From the NCBI RefSeq assembly GCF_019510245.1, contig NZ_JAEKKT010000137.1:16986-80985 (forward strand): a stretch of DNA of 64,000 nt. Direction: 5' to 3'. The notes under the pieces are model-generated. The model saw nothing but the letters and a program-made list of their open reading frames with translations. It did not search any database and had not been told where the DNA came from. The number at the start of each line of letters is the position of its first letter. Position 1 is the stretch's first letter. The translations under genes and the position numbers were made by a program. Positions 30,050-39,655 of this stretch are shown one piece after another. This DNA comes from Streptomyces sp. (GTDB lineage Bacteria; Actinomycetota; Actinomycetes; Streptomycetales; Streptomycetaceae).

Positions 30050-30685
30050 GTGACAGAGACCCTGCGGGACATACTGGACGCGGCGGCCCGGGGGGTCTTC
30101 CCGCCGCCCGACGGCCGTACGACGGTCGTGCCGCAGCCCTCCCCGCGGGACGCCGGGGTCCTCTCCTTCACCGCCCACTCGGTCGTCTTCGTCGACGAGG
30201 ACCCCGGGTGGGTGTACGACACCCTGCGCGCGGTCCCCTGCGATCCCCTGTGCGCGACGATGAACGCGCGCTTCCTCACCGCCCTGATGGACCGCACCGG
30301 CCGCGAGCAGGAGACGATCGACGCGCTGCTGGTGGCCGGCCCGCTGCCCGGCCGCCCGGATCTCCCGCTGACCGAGCTCACCGGGCCGGACCACTCCCGG
30401 GTCGCCTACGCCCGCAACCGGCGCGAGGAGGTGCGCGCCTGGGCGGCGGACGGCGGGGTGGTGGTGCTCGGCCGGGGGGTCGCGGGACGTCTTGAGGTCT
30501 CGGTGGAGGTGGACGAGGGGGGACGGCAGCGGGGGCTGGGCCGGGCCCTGGTGGCCGCCGCCCGGCAGCTCGCGGACGAGCCCCTGTGGGCGCAGGTCGC
30601 GCCGGGGAACGCCCGCAGCGTCCGGGCGTTCCAGGCGGCCGGCTATGTGCCGGTGGGCGCCGAGGCGCTGCTGCTCAAGGCCTGA
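30050..30685 (+). CDS. GNAT family N-acetyltransferase
   Basis: 211 residues; GTG start at 30050 preceded by AAGGAG (30040-30044). The N-terminal half (TLRDILDAAARGVFPPPDG, FTAHSVVFVDEDPGWVYD) is characteristic of a Streptomyces acetyltransferase subgroup. The acetyl-CoA site is in the C-terminal half: VSVEVDEGGRQRGLGRALVAAAR (R/Q-x-x-G-x-G/A), followed by WAQVAPGNARSVRAFQAAGYVPVGAE. Substrate unknown. Divergent from the MerR regulator and ends 11 bp from the convergent beta-propeller gene. Confidence 0.87.
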   Translation: MTETLRDILDAAARGVFPPPDGRTTVVPQPSPRDAGVLSFTAHSVVFVDEDPGWVYDTLRAVPCDPLCATMNARFLTALMDRTGREQETIDALLVAGPLPGRPDLPLTELTGPDHSRVAYARNRREEVRAWAADGGVVVLGRGVAGRLEVSVEVDEGGRQRGLGRALVAAARQLADEPLWAQVAPGNARSVRAFQAAGYVPVGAEALLLKA

Positions 30686-30696
30686 CCCCGCACAGG

Positions 30697-31890
30697 TCAG
30701 CGGAAGATGCCCGTGTGGCCGAGCGAGTAGCGGCCCGGCTGCGGGTAGACGGCGAGGCCGTGCGGGCCGCTGCCGACGTGGATGCGGGCCAGTTCGGCGC
30801 CGGTGCGGGTGTCGATGGCGTACACCTCGGAGTTGTACCGGCCGGACAGCCACAGCACCTTGCCGTCCGCCGACACCCCGCCCATGTCGGGGCTGCCGCC
30901 GCCCGGCAGCCGCCACTTGCCGGTCAGCCGGTTCTGGGCGAAGTCGAAGAGGGAAATGGTGCCCTCGCCCCGGTTGGAGACGTACATCACGCGGGAGTCC
31001 CGGCTGACGTACAGCCCGTGGGCTCCCTTGCCGGTGGCCAGGAAGGTCGGCCTGGTGAAGGCGTCGCCGTCCAGGACCCACACCCCGTCGGCCATCATGT
31101 CGGCGATGTAGAACCGCTTGCCGTCCGGCGAGACCTTGACGTCCTGCGGCATGGCTCCGTGGTACGGCAGCTTCTCCTGCCGGAGCACCTTCATCTTCTC
31201 GGTGTCCACCTTGAGCAGTTCGCCGCTGAACTCGCAGGAGACGATGAAGTACCGGCCGTCCAGGGAGAAGTCGGCGTGGTTGACGCCGTAGCAGCTCACC
31301 GGGACGGCCTTGACGGTCTGCATGGTGTGCGCGTCCCGGAAGACCAGCTGGCGGTCGTTGGAGGCCATCACGATCGCGTACTTGCCGTTGGGCGTGAAGT
31401 ACAGGTTGTACGGGTCGTGCACGGCGACCGGCTTGCCGGCCCTGCCGGTCCTCGGGTCGATGGGGGTGAGGCTGTTGCCCAGGTCGTTGTTGACCCACAG
31501 GGTCTTCAGGTCCCAGGACGGCACGACGTGCTGGGGCTGCCGGCCGACCCGGATGGTCCCGATCACCCGGTACGTCTTCGGGTCGATGACCGAGACCGTG
31601 TCGGAGTTGGTGTTCGGGACGTAGACCAGGGACGGGAAGCCCTTGACGACGGGTGAGAGGTTGCCGGGGCGGTCGGCGGCGTACACGTCCTTCGGGTCGA
31701 GGACCGGGGGCATCCCCGGCAGTCCGTCGACGGCCTGCTCCGCCTTCTTCGCCGGCGGCTGCACGGCCGCGGTGGTGCCGGCGGCCGGCTTCACGGGGCT
31801 CTCGGAACCGCCGCTGCAGGCGGGCAGCAGCGCCAGGACGGCGAGGACGGCACCGGCGGACAGCAGACGGGCGGCGTTCGTGGTTCGCAT
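30697..31890 (-). CDS. YVTN/YncE-type beta-propeller lipoprotein
   Basis: 397 residues. Lipoprotein signal with lipobox LLPAC (MRTTNAARLLSAGAVLAVLALLPAC). The mature part has repeated blades with YVPNTNSDTVSVIDPKTYRVIGTI, VNNDLGNSLTPIDPRTG, YFTPNGKYAIVMASNDRQ, IADMMADGVWVLD and YVSNRGEGTISLFDF, the seven-bladed YVTN propeller also seen in cytochrome d1-like proteins. No heme-binding motif is present. Surface location and a protein- or ligand-binding role are likely. Its ATG overlaps the stop of the polysaccharide-deacetylase-like gene (TGATG), so the two are co-translated and may act together at the cell wall. Confidence 0.85.
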   Translation of the reverse strand: MRTTNAARLLSAGAVLAVLALLPACSGGSESPVKPAAGTTAAVQPPAKKAEQAVDGLPGMPPVLDPKDVYAADRPGNLSPVVKGFPSLVYVPNTNSDTVSVIDPKTYRVIGTIRVGRQPQHVVPSWDLKTLWVNNDLGNSLTPIDPRTGRAGKPVAVHDPYNLYFTPNGKYAIVMASNDRQLVFRDAHTMQTVKAVPVSCYGVNHADFSLDGRYFIVSCEFSGELLKVDTEKMKVLRQEKLPYHGAMPQDVKVSPDGKRFYIADMMADGVWVLDGDAFTRPTFLATGKGAHGLYVSRDSRVMYVSNRGEGTISLFDFAQNRLTGKWRLPGGGSPDMGGVSADGKVLWLSGRYNSEVYAIDTRTGAELARIHVGSGPHGLAVYPQPGRYSLGHTGIFR

Positions 31891-32648
31891 CAGCTGAGCA
31901 GCTCCGTGGTGGTGACCGCGCGCAGTCCACGGCGGTGGAGTTCTTGGAGGACGGCGGGGAGAGCGGCGACCGTGTCCGGGTATCCGAAGTGCATGCTCAC
32001 CACCGAGCCGCCCGTGACCTCCGCGAGCACCTTGCGGGTGATGGCCGATGCGCCGGGCCGGGTGTAGTCGAGCGAGTCGACGTCGTACGACAGCACGTGC
32101 GGGTAGCCGGCCTCGGCCGCGAGCCGGGCGACGAGCGGGGAGGCGGTCGGCGCCCGGGAGGGGCGGAACCAGCTCCCGATCGATCCGGTGAGCCGCTTCA
32201 GCCGCTCGGCGCACTCGGTGATCTCCTTGCGGGCGTCCGGCTCCGCCATGGCGTTGATGGAGACGTGCCGTTGGGTGTGGTTGCCCAGGTCGTGGCCGCC
32301 GTCGAGGACACGGCGGGCCATGGCGGGGTACGCGTCGAGCCAGCTGCCGACGGCCAGCACGGTGAGGTGGGCGCCGTGCTGCTCGGCGGTGGTGAGGAGC
32401 CGGTCGGCGAGGGCGGGGTCGCCCTGACCGTGGAAGGTGAGGGCGACGGACGCGGTGGCGCGGGGGCCGTGGGTGACCTGGAAGGGGAGCCGGCGGGGGG
32501 AAGCCGACGGTGAGGTGGGGGTGACGGTGGGCGGTGCTGCGGTGGCCGTACCTGTGGTGCCGCATCCGGCGGCGAGTGTGCCGCCGGCGGTGAGAGCGGC
32601 GCCTGCGCGGAGGAGGTCGCGTCGATTGGTAGGGGTCACTTGCACCAT
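31890..32648 (-). CDS. Polysaccharide deacetylase-like lipoprotein with altered motif 1
   Basis: 252 residues. Twin-Arg signal with lipobox (NRRDLLRAGAALTAGGTLAAGC). A NodB-type domain follows: motif 2 is present as HDLGNHTQRH (metal-binding H-x3-H), motif 3 as WFRPSRAP. Motif 1, normally TFDDGPD with the catalytic-base Asp and a metal Asp, reads ALTFHGQGDPAL, so the usual Asp pair is replaced by His-Gly. Motif 4/5 regions (YDVDSLDY, VVSMHFGY) are recognisable. Activity may be altered or lost, or metal binding rearranged. First gene of a two-gene operon with the beta-propeller lipoprotein. Confidence 0.85.
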   Translation of the reverse strand: MVQVTPTNRRDLLRAGAALTAGGTLAAGCGTTGTATAAPPTVTPTSPSASPRRLPFQVTHGPRATASVALTFHGQGDPALADRLLTTAEQHGAHLTVLAVGSWLDAYPAMARRVLDGGHDLGNHTQRHVSINAMAEPDARKEITECAERLKRLTGSIGSWFRPSRAPTASPLVARLAAEAGYPHVLSYDVDSLDYTRPGASAITRKVLAEVTGGSVVSMHFGYPDTVAALPAVLQELHRRGLRAVTTTELLS

Positions 32649-32710
32649 TTAAGGGTGCATAGGTAAGAAAGTGGGCTATTGACCCGAAAAGGGTTGTTCT
32701 TGCAAGTCGC

Positions 32711-32760
32711 GACGGGTGGGGCTGGTCGCACAGTTCGCCGCACCCCTGACGGGGCGCCTT
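32711..32760. repeat. Dispersed palindromic repeat, short copy
   Basis: GGGTGGGGCTGGTCGCACAG, then TTCGCCGCACCCCTGACGGGGCGCC. This is the reverse-orientation counterpart of the AGGGGCGCGGGGAACTGCGCGACCAGCC repeat seen at 34350 and 48961 (compare CTGGTCGCnCAGTTCCCCGCnCCCCT), separating the deacetylase-like gene from the HATPase gene. Confidence 0.65.
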
Positions 32761-32769
32761 CGCTTGCCC

Positions 32770-33273
32770 CTATCGATCAGCCACCCGCATCTCGAACCAC
32801 GTCGTCTTGCCGCGGGGAAGCAGGTCCACGCCCCAGCGGTCCGCCAGTTTGTCCACCAGGAACAGGCCGCGGCCGCTGATGTCCGTCTCCTGAACCGGCA
32901 TCAGGCAGGGCAGCCCCCGCGACGGGTCGCGCACCTCCACCCGGATCCATCCGGGGCGGCGGCGCATCCGCAGGCCGAACACCCGGGCGCCGGTGTGCCG
33001 TACGGCGTTGCCCACCAGCTCCGAGACGAGTAAGACCGCGTCCTCCGTCATCTTGGGGCTGAGCCGCCACTGGCGGAGGACGACGACCTGGGCGAGCCGG
33101 CGGGCGGTCGCCGCGGACTCGGGGCGGGACGGCAGCGGAACCTCCGCGTCGGTCGGGTTGCCGAACAGCTCGATCGCCTTGAGCGCCCGCTCGTCCTCGA
33201 CCGCAGGCGACCAGCGCGCCGCGGCCGCACGACTGTGTCCCCGCGGCTGTTCGATGCCCTCCAGCCCCGCCAT
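32770..33273 (-). CDS. HATPase_c_2 ATP-binding protein (anti-sigma/regulatory kinase type)
   Basis: 167 residues if started at ATG 33273 (MAGLEGIEQPRGHSRAAAAR); in-frame upstream ATGs at 33378 and 33432 are alternatives with no better ribosome site. A single GHKL ATPase domain: AATARRLAQVVVLRQW, N-box DAVLLVSELVGNAVRHTG, G1-like VEVRDPSRGLPC and G2 ETDISGRGLFLVDKLADRWGV, ending with GKTTWFEMRV. This is the RsbW/SpoIIAB-like group, very abundant in Streptomyces, often acting as anti-sigma factors or serine kinases. No partner gene is adjacent, so the target is unknown. Confidence 0.87.
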   Translation of the reverse strand: MAGLEGIEQPRGHSRAAAARWSPAVEDERALKAIELFGNPTDAEVPLPSRPESAATARRLAQVVVLRQWRLSPKMTEDAVLLVSELVGNAVRHTGARVFGLRMRRRPGWIRVEVRDPSRGLPCLMPVQETDISGRGLFLVDKLADRWGVDLLPRGKTTWFEMRVADR

Positions 33274-33562
33274 GCCCCCATCATGGCCGCCCGGAGCGCC
33301 CTCCGTGGCCGTTCCCGGGGAATACGCCCCCGCAAAGCTTCCGTCCGATACCGGGCGATCGGCATATGCCGTCGGCATAACGGACTCATCGACAACTGGT
33401 CCTACCTGCGAAGACGTACCATCTCCGGGCAATCGCCAGACCCCCTCGACAAGGCGGGCTTAGGGTTGCCTTAAGGCTCCCATAATCCGCCCCATCGGGG
33501 GACCCGGAATCAGACATCGCGTCAATTGCAAGTGGTTCGGGGCATTCACAGCGGGGCGAAGA

Positions 33563-34330
33563 TCACAGGAACTTGGCCTTGCCCGGCCCCTCCTCGACGA
33601 AGCTCCGCATCCCGCGCTCCCGGTCCTCGGTCGCGAACAGCCCGGCGAACCAGTTCCGTTCGACGGCGAGCCCGGTCTCCAGGTCGGTCTCGAGGCCGGT
33701 GTCGATCGCCTCCTTGGCGGCCCGCAGCGCGATCGCCGGACCCTGCGCCAGCTTCGCCGCCCAGGCGTGGGCCTCGGTGTAGACGTCGGCGGCGGGCACG
33801 ACACGGTCGACGAGCCCGATGGCGAGCGCCTCGTCGGCCTTGACCATACGGCCCGTGAAGATCAGGTCCTTGGCCCTGGACGGGCCGATCAGCCGGGGCA
33901 GCCGCTGGGTGCCGCCGGCTCCCGGGACGAGCCCGAGGAGGATCTCGGGCTGCCCGAGCTTGGCGTTGTCGGCGGCGATGCGGTAGTCGGCGCAGAGGGC
34001 GAGCTCGCAACCGCCGCCGAGCGCGTAGCCGGTGACGGCGGCGACGACCGGCTTGGGGATGCGGGCGACGGCGCTGAAGGAGTCCTGGAGGTCACGGGAG
34101 CGCAGAACCATGGCGGCGTGGTCCATGTTCTGCATTTCCTTGATGTCGGCTCCCGCCGCGAAGACCTTCTCGCCGCCGTAGATGACGACGGCACGAACGT
34201 CCTCGCGACGGGTGGCCTCTCCCGCCAGCTCCTTGATCCGGTCCTGGGTGGCGACGTCGAGCGCGTTCATGGGCGGCCGGTCGAGACGGAGCGTGCCGAC
34301 GCCTTCGGAGACTTCGAGGGTCACAGTCAT
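33563..34330 (-). CDS. Enoyl-CoA hydratase/isomerase family protein
   Basis: 255 residues, the normal crotonase size. Oxyanion-hole sequences FAAGADIKEM and VTGYALGGGCELAL are present; one catalytic Glu is in GGGCELAL-ADY context and the second in LGQPEILLGLVPGAGGTQRL. Likely hydrates 2-enoyl-CoA in fatty-acid beta-oxidation, though crotonases with the same motifs do other reactions. It stands alone between the L,D-transpeptidase gene and the HATPase gene, so context does not refine the substrate. Confidence 0.9.
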   Translation of the reverse strand: MTVTLEVSEGVGTLRLDRPPMNALDVATQDRIKELAGEATRREDVRAVVIYGGEKVFAAGADIKEMQNMDHAAMVLRSRDLQDSFSAVARIPKPVVAAVTGYALGGGCELALCADYRIAADNAKLGQPEILLGLVPGAGGTQRLPRLIGPSRAKDLIFTGRMVKADEALAIGLVDRVVPAADVYTEAHAWAAKLAQGPAIALRAAKEAIDTGLETDLETGLAVERNWFAGLFATEDRERGMRSFVEEGPGKAKFL

Positions 34331-34349
34331 GCCCCGCAGGTTAGCGGGC

Positions 34350-34415
34350 GTTCACGCCCCCTACCTCAGGGGCGCTGGGGGAGGAACTGCGCGACCAGCC
34401 CCCACGCACCCGCCG
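34350..34415. repeat. Dispersed palindromic repeat between the hydratase and L,D-transpeptidase genes
   Basis: CCTCAGGGGCGCTGGGGGAG then GAACTGCGCGACCAGCCCCC, followed by ACGCACCCGCCG. This is the widespread Streptomyces intergenic repeat with core GGGGAACTGCGCGACCAGCC; the same core occurs inside ABC exporter genes at 48971 and 53065. Confidence 0.7.
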
Positions 34416-34424
34416 GCCGACGAA

Positions 34425-35660
34425 CTACTTGGTCCACTCGGCCCAAGACATGTTCCACCCGTTGAGCCCGTTGTCCGGCGACACCGTCCGGTCGTTGGAG
34501 TTCTTCACCGTCACCACGTCGCCGATGATCGAGTGGTCGAAGAACCACGCGGCCGGCACCGACCGGTCACCCCCACCCCGGAGGTCGCGCAGCCCCACGC
34601 ACCCGTGGCTCGCGTTGTAGTTGCCGAACGCGTCGCCACCCCAGTAGTTGCCGTGGATGAACGTCCCGGACGTGGTCAGCCGCATCGCGTCCGGCACGTC
34701 CTTGATGTCGTACTCACCGCCGTAGCCGACCGTCTCGCCGTTCATGCGCGTGACGCGCAGCTTCTCGCTGATGACCATCTGGCCGTTCCACGTGTCGTAG
34801 CCCGGCTTGCCGGTCGTGACCGCGAGGGTCTTCACGACCTTGCCGTCCTGCATGATCTTCATGGTGTGCTTCTTGGCGTCGACGACGGACACCTGACTGC
34901 GGCCGATCGTGAACTTCACGGTCTTGGCCTGCTCGCCGTAGACGCCGTCACGGCCCTCGACGCCGTTGAGGTTGAGGGAGACGGAGACCTTCGTGCCGGA
35001 CTTCCAGTAGTTCTCGGGGCGGAAGTCGAGCCGGTCGTTGCCGAACCAGTGGCCCTCGACGTCGACCGCGGGCTCGGTCTTGACGGTGATCGCCTTCTCC
35101 ACCGCGTCCGGGTCGGTGATGCCCCGGGTGAAGTGGATGGAGAACGGCATGCCGACGCCGACCGTGGAACCGTCCTCCGGCGTGAAGTAGCCGATGAACG
35201 TGTTCTTCGGGGTCAGTGTCGTGAAGCTGGAGTCCTCCGCCGACTCACGGCCGTCGGCGTCCTTCGCGACCGCGTGCACGGTGTACTTCGTGGAGTTGGC
35301 GAGGTGTGTCGACGGCGTCCAGCTGGCGCCGTCCGCCGCTATCGCCCCGGCTATCTCCGTGCCCTTGGCGTCCTTGACCTCGACGTCGGTCAGCTTGCCC
35401 TTGGCTGCGTTGACCTTGAGTGCTCCGCTGGTGTCCACGCCGGTCGCGCCGGACTTGGGGCTGATGCTGACGGTGGCGACGGACTGCTTGCTCGCCTGGG
35501 TGGTGGAGTCCTTGGCCTTGCCCTGGTCCGCCCCCTTGGCGGAGGAGCCGCCCCCGCCGCAGGCGGTGACGGCCATGAGCAGGACTCCGGCGACGACCGC
35601 CATCCCCTGCTTCCTCCGCGCCCCCCGAACCGACGCCCCCGATATCGGCCGCTCGTTCAA
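34425..35660 (-). CDS. L,D-transpeptidase lipoprotein (LdtMt2-like)
   Basis: 411 residues. The start is a TTG at 35660: it is preceded by a strong GGAGGGGAG, whereas the upstream in-frame ATG has none. Signal with lipobox AVTAC (MAVVAGVLLMAVTACGGGG). Two Ig-like domains follow (VSISPKSGATGVDTSG; IGYFTPEDGSTVGVGMP), then the YkuD catalytic domain with TFIHGNYWGGDAFG and the active-site motif YNASHGCVGLRD (His and Cys). It forms 3-3 crosslinks in peptidoglycan from tetrapeptide stems. The next gene upstream is a paralogue of exactly the same length. Confidence 0.95.
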   Translation of the reverse strand: MNERPISGASVRGARRKQGMAVVAGVLLMAVTACGGGGSSAKGADQGKAKDSTTQASKQSVATVSISPKSGATGVDTSGALKVNAAKGKLTDVEVKDAKGTEIAGAIAADGASWTPSTHLANSTKYTVHAVAKDADGRESAEDSSFTTLTPKNTFIGYFTPEDGSTVGVGMPFSIHFTRGITDPDAVEKAITVKTEPAVDVEGHWFGNDRLDFRPENYWKSGTKVSVSLNLNGVEGRDGVYGEQAKTVKFTIGRSQVSVVDAKKHTMKIMQDGKVVKTLAVTTGKPGYDTWNGQMVISEKLRVTRMNGETVGYGGEYDIKDVPDAMRLTTSGTFIHGNYWGGDAFGNYNASHGCVGLRDLRGGGDRSVPAAWFFDHSIIGDVVTVKNSNDRTVSPDNGLNGWNMSWAEWTK

Positions 35661-35814
35661 AGTCGTTCTCCCCTCCCAGGGCCTGGTCAGGCCCACCCCA
35701 GCGCGTCAGGCGCGCGCATTGGCGCATAGTAACCGCAGGGTTTTGAGCTTGGTGTTGGGCGAATGTCACCGTTGCGTCGCAAGTTCCCGCCCCCACCGAC
35801 CCGCCCCCACCTGG

Positions 35815-37050
35815 TTACTTGACCGCGCTGCCCGCCTTCCACTCCTTCCACCCCATGTTCCATCCCCCGAGGCCATTGTCGGGAGAGACGGTTTTGTCCT
35901 TGCTGTTCACGACTTCGACCACGTCACCGATGAGGCTGCGGTCGTAGAACCAGCCCGCGGGCGTGTCCGAGCTGCCGCCCTTCACGTCGCGCAGGCCCAC
36001 GCAGCCGTGGCTGACGTTGACGTGGCCGGGGGCGTCCGGTGCCCAGTAGTTGCCGTGCAGGAAGGTGCCGGAGTCGGTGAGTTTGAGGGCGTGCGGGACG
36101 TCGGGGATGTCGTACTCGCCGCCGAAGCCGACCGTGCGGCTGTTCATGCGGGTCACGTCGTGCATCTCCATCACCACCATCTTCCCGTTGTAGGTGGTGT
36201 GCTCGGGCGCCCCGGCGGTGATCGGCACGGTGGCGAGCAGCTCGCCGTCCCGGCGGACCTCCATGGTGTGCGCGGCCGCGTCGACGAGGGAGACCTGGCT
36301 GCGGCCGACGGTGAAGGTGAACGTCTTGGACTGGAGGCCGTAGACGCCGCGGGCGCCCTCGACGTCACGGAGGTCCAGGCCGACGGTGACGACCGTGCCG
36401 GGCTGCCAGTAGCGCTCGGGGCGGAAGTCGAGGCGGTTCTTGCCGAACCAGTGCGGGCGGATCTCGACGGCGGGCTTCGCGGTCACCCGGATGGCGCGTT
36501 CGACCGCGGCGCGGTTGTCGATGTCGCGGCTGAAGGCGAGGGAGACGATCATGCCGGTGCCGACGGTGGCCCGGTTCTCCGGGGTCACGTACCCGATGAA
36601 GCGCTCGTCGGGGACGAGCGTGGTGAAGGTGGTGTGGCGGGCGGACCGGTGGCCTGCGCCGTCGACGGCCACCGCGTCGACGGTGTACTTGGCGGCGAGC
36701 GCGAGTCTCGGGTCGTCGGGCCGCCAGGTCCTGCCGTCCGCGGCGATGTGCCCGGGGACCGGGGAGTCCTGGGCGTCCTGGGACCTGACGACGCTGACGG
36801 ACTCCAGCCGGCCGGCCGGCACCCGCACCGCCAGCCGTCCGTCGGGCCGTACGGCCTTGGTGCCGTCGTCCGGGGAGATACGGATGACGTCCTCGGGCGC
36901 CGCGGGTTTGCCGCCGAGGACGCGGTCGATGCCGAGCCCGTCCGTGCCGTCCGAGGAGCAGCCGGCGGCTCCCGCCAGCAGCCCCGCCCATGTCAGTGCC
37001 GCGGCCAGCGCGGCCCCCGCGCGCCGTGCGCGCCCTTGTGGATGACTCAC
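35815..37050 (-). CDS. L,D-transpeptidase lipoprotein (paralogue)
   Basis: 411 residues from GTG at 37050 (VSHPQGRARRAGAALAAALT), with lipobox LAGAAGC. The layout equals the neighbour: Ig-like domains (IRISPDDGTKAVRPDGRL; IGYVTPENRATVGTGMI), then a YkuD domain with TFLHGNYWAPDAPG and catalytic VNVSHGCVGLRD. Both genes measure 1236 bp including stop, though their sequences differ widely, so the duplication is old. They are in the same orientation, 154 bp apart; either independently promoted or one operon. Both likely work at the cell wall and provide 3-3 crosslinking. Confidence 0.94.
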   Translation of the reverse strand: MSHPQGRARRAGAALAAALTWAGLLAGAAGCSSDGTDGLGIDRVLGGKPAAPEDVIRISPDDGTKAVRPDGRLAVRVPAGRLESVSVVRSQDAQDSPVPGHIAADGRTWRPDDPRLALAAKYTVDAVAVDGAGHRSARHTTFTTLVPDERFIGYVTPENRATVGTGMIVSLAFSRDIDNRAAVERAIRVTAKPAVEIRPHWFGKNRLDFRPERYWQPGTVVTVGLDLRDVEGARGVYGLQSKTFTFTVGRSQVSLVDAAAHTMEVRRDGELLATVPITAGAPEHTTYNGKMVVMEMHDVTRMNSRTVGFGGEYDIPDVPHALKLTDSGTFLHGNYWAPDAPGHVNVSHGCVGLRDVKGGSSDTPAGWFYDRSLIGDVVEVVNSKDKTVSPDNGLGGWNMGWKEWKAGSAVK

Positions 37051-37291
37051 GTGCGGCTCAACGAGCGGGCATGCCCCTGGGAAACGTGAGTGCGACGCCG
37101 GCACTGGGCAGAACAGAGGGAAGGACGACGAGCTGGGGAGCCGCCGTGCCCGTGCGCGAACCGTCGCGGGCACGTCCGTAGCGAGCCGCCGACCGTGCCC
37201 GGGACCGGGAGTCCGGGCGCCGTCGGCTGCTCTCACGCGGGTGGGCGCCCCGGTGGTCGGCGAGCCGCGGGACACAAAAAGGGGCCGACAG

Positions 37292-39541
<2,250 letters not shown>

Positions 39542-39655
39542 AGGCGGCCTGAGAGAAGATCACTCCGGGCTTCACCTCTACCCGGGCTACGCTCTAGGAC
39601 AAGACCGAACCGACCGCTGACCGGCGCGGTCGGCCGCCGTACCGGAGAGGGAGCC

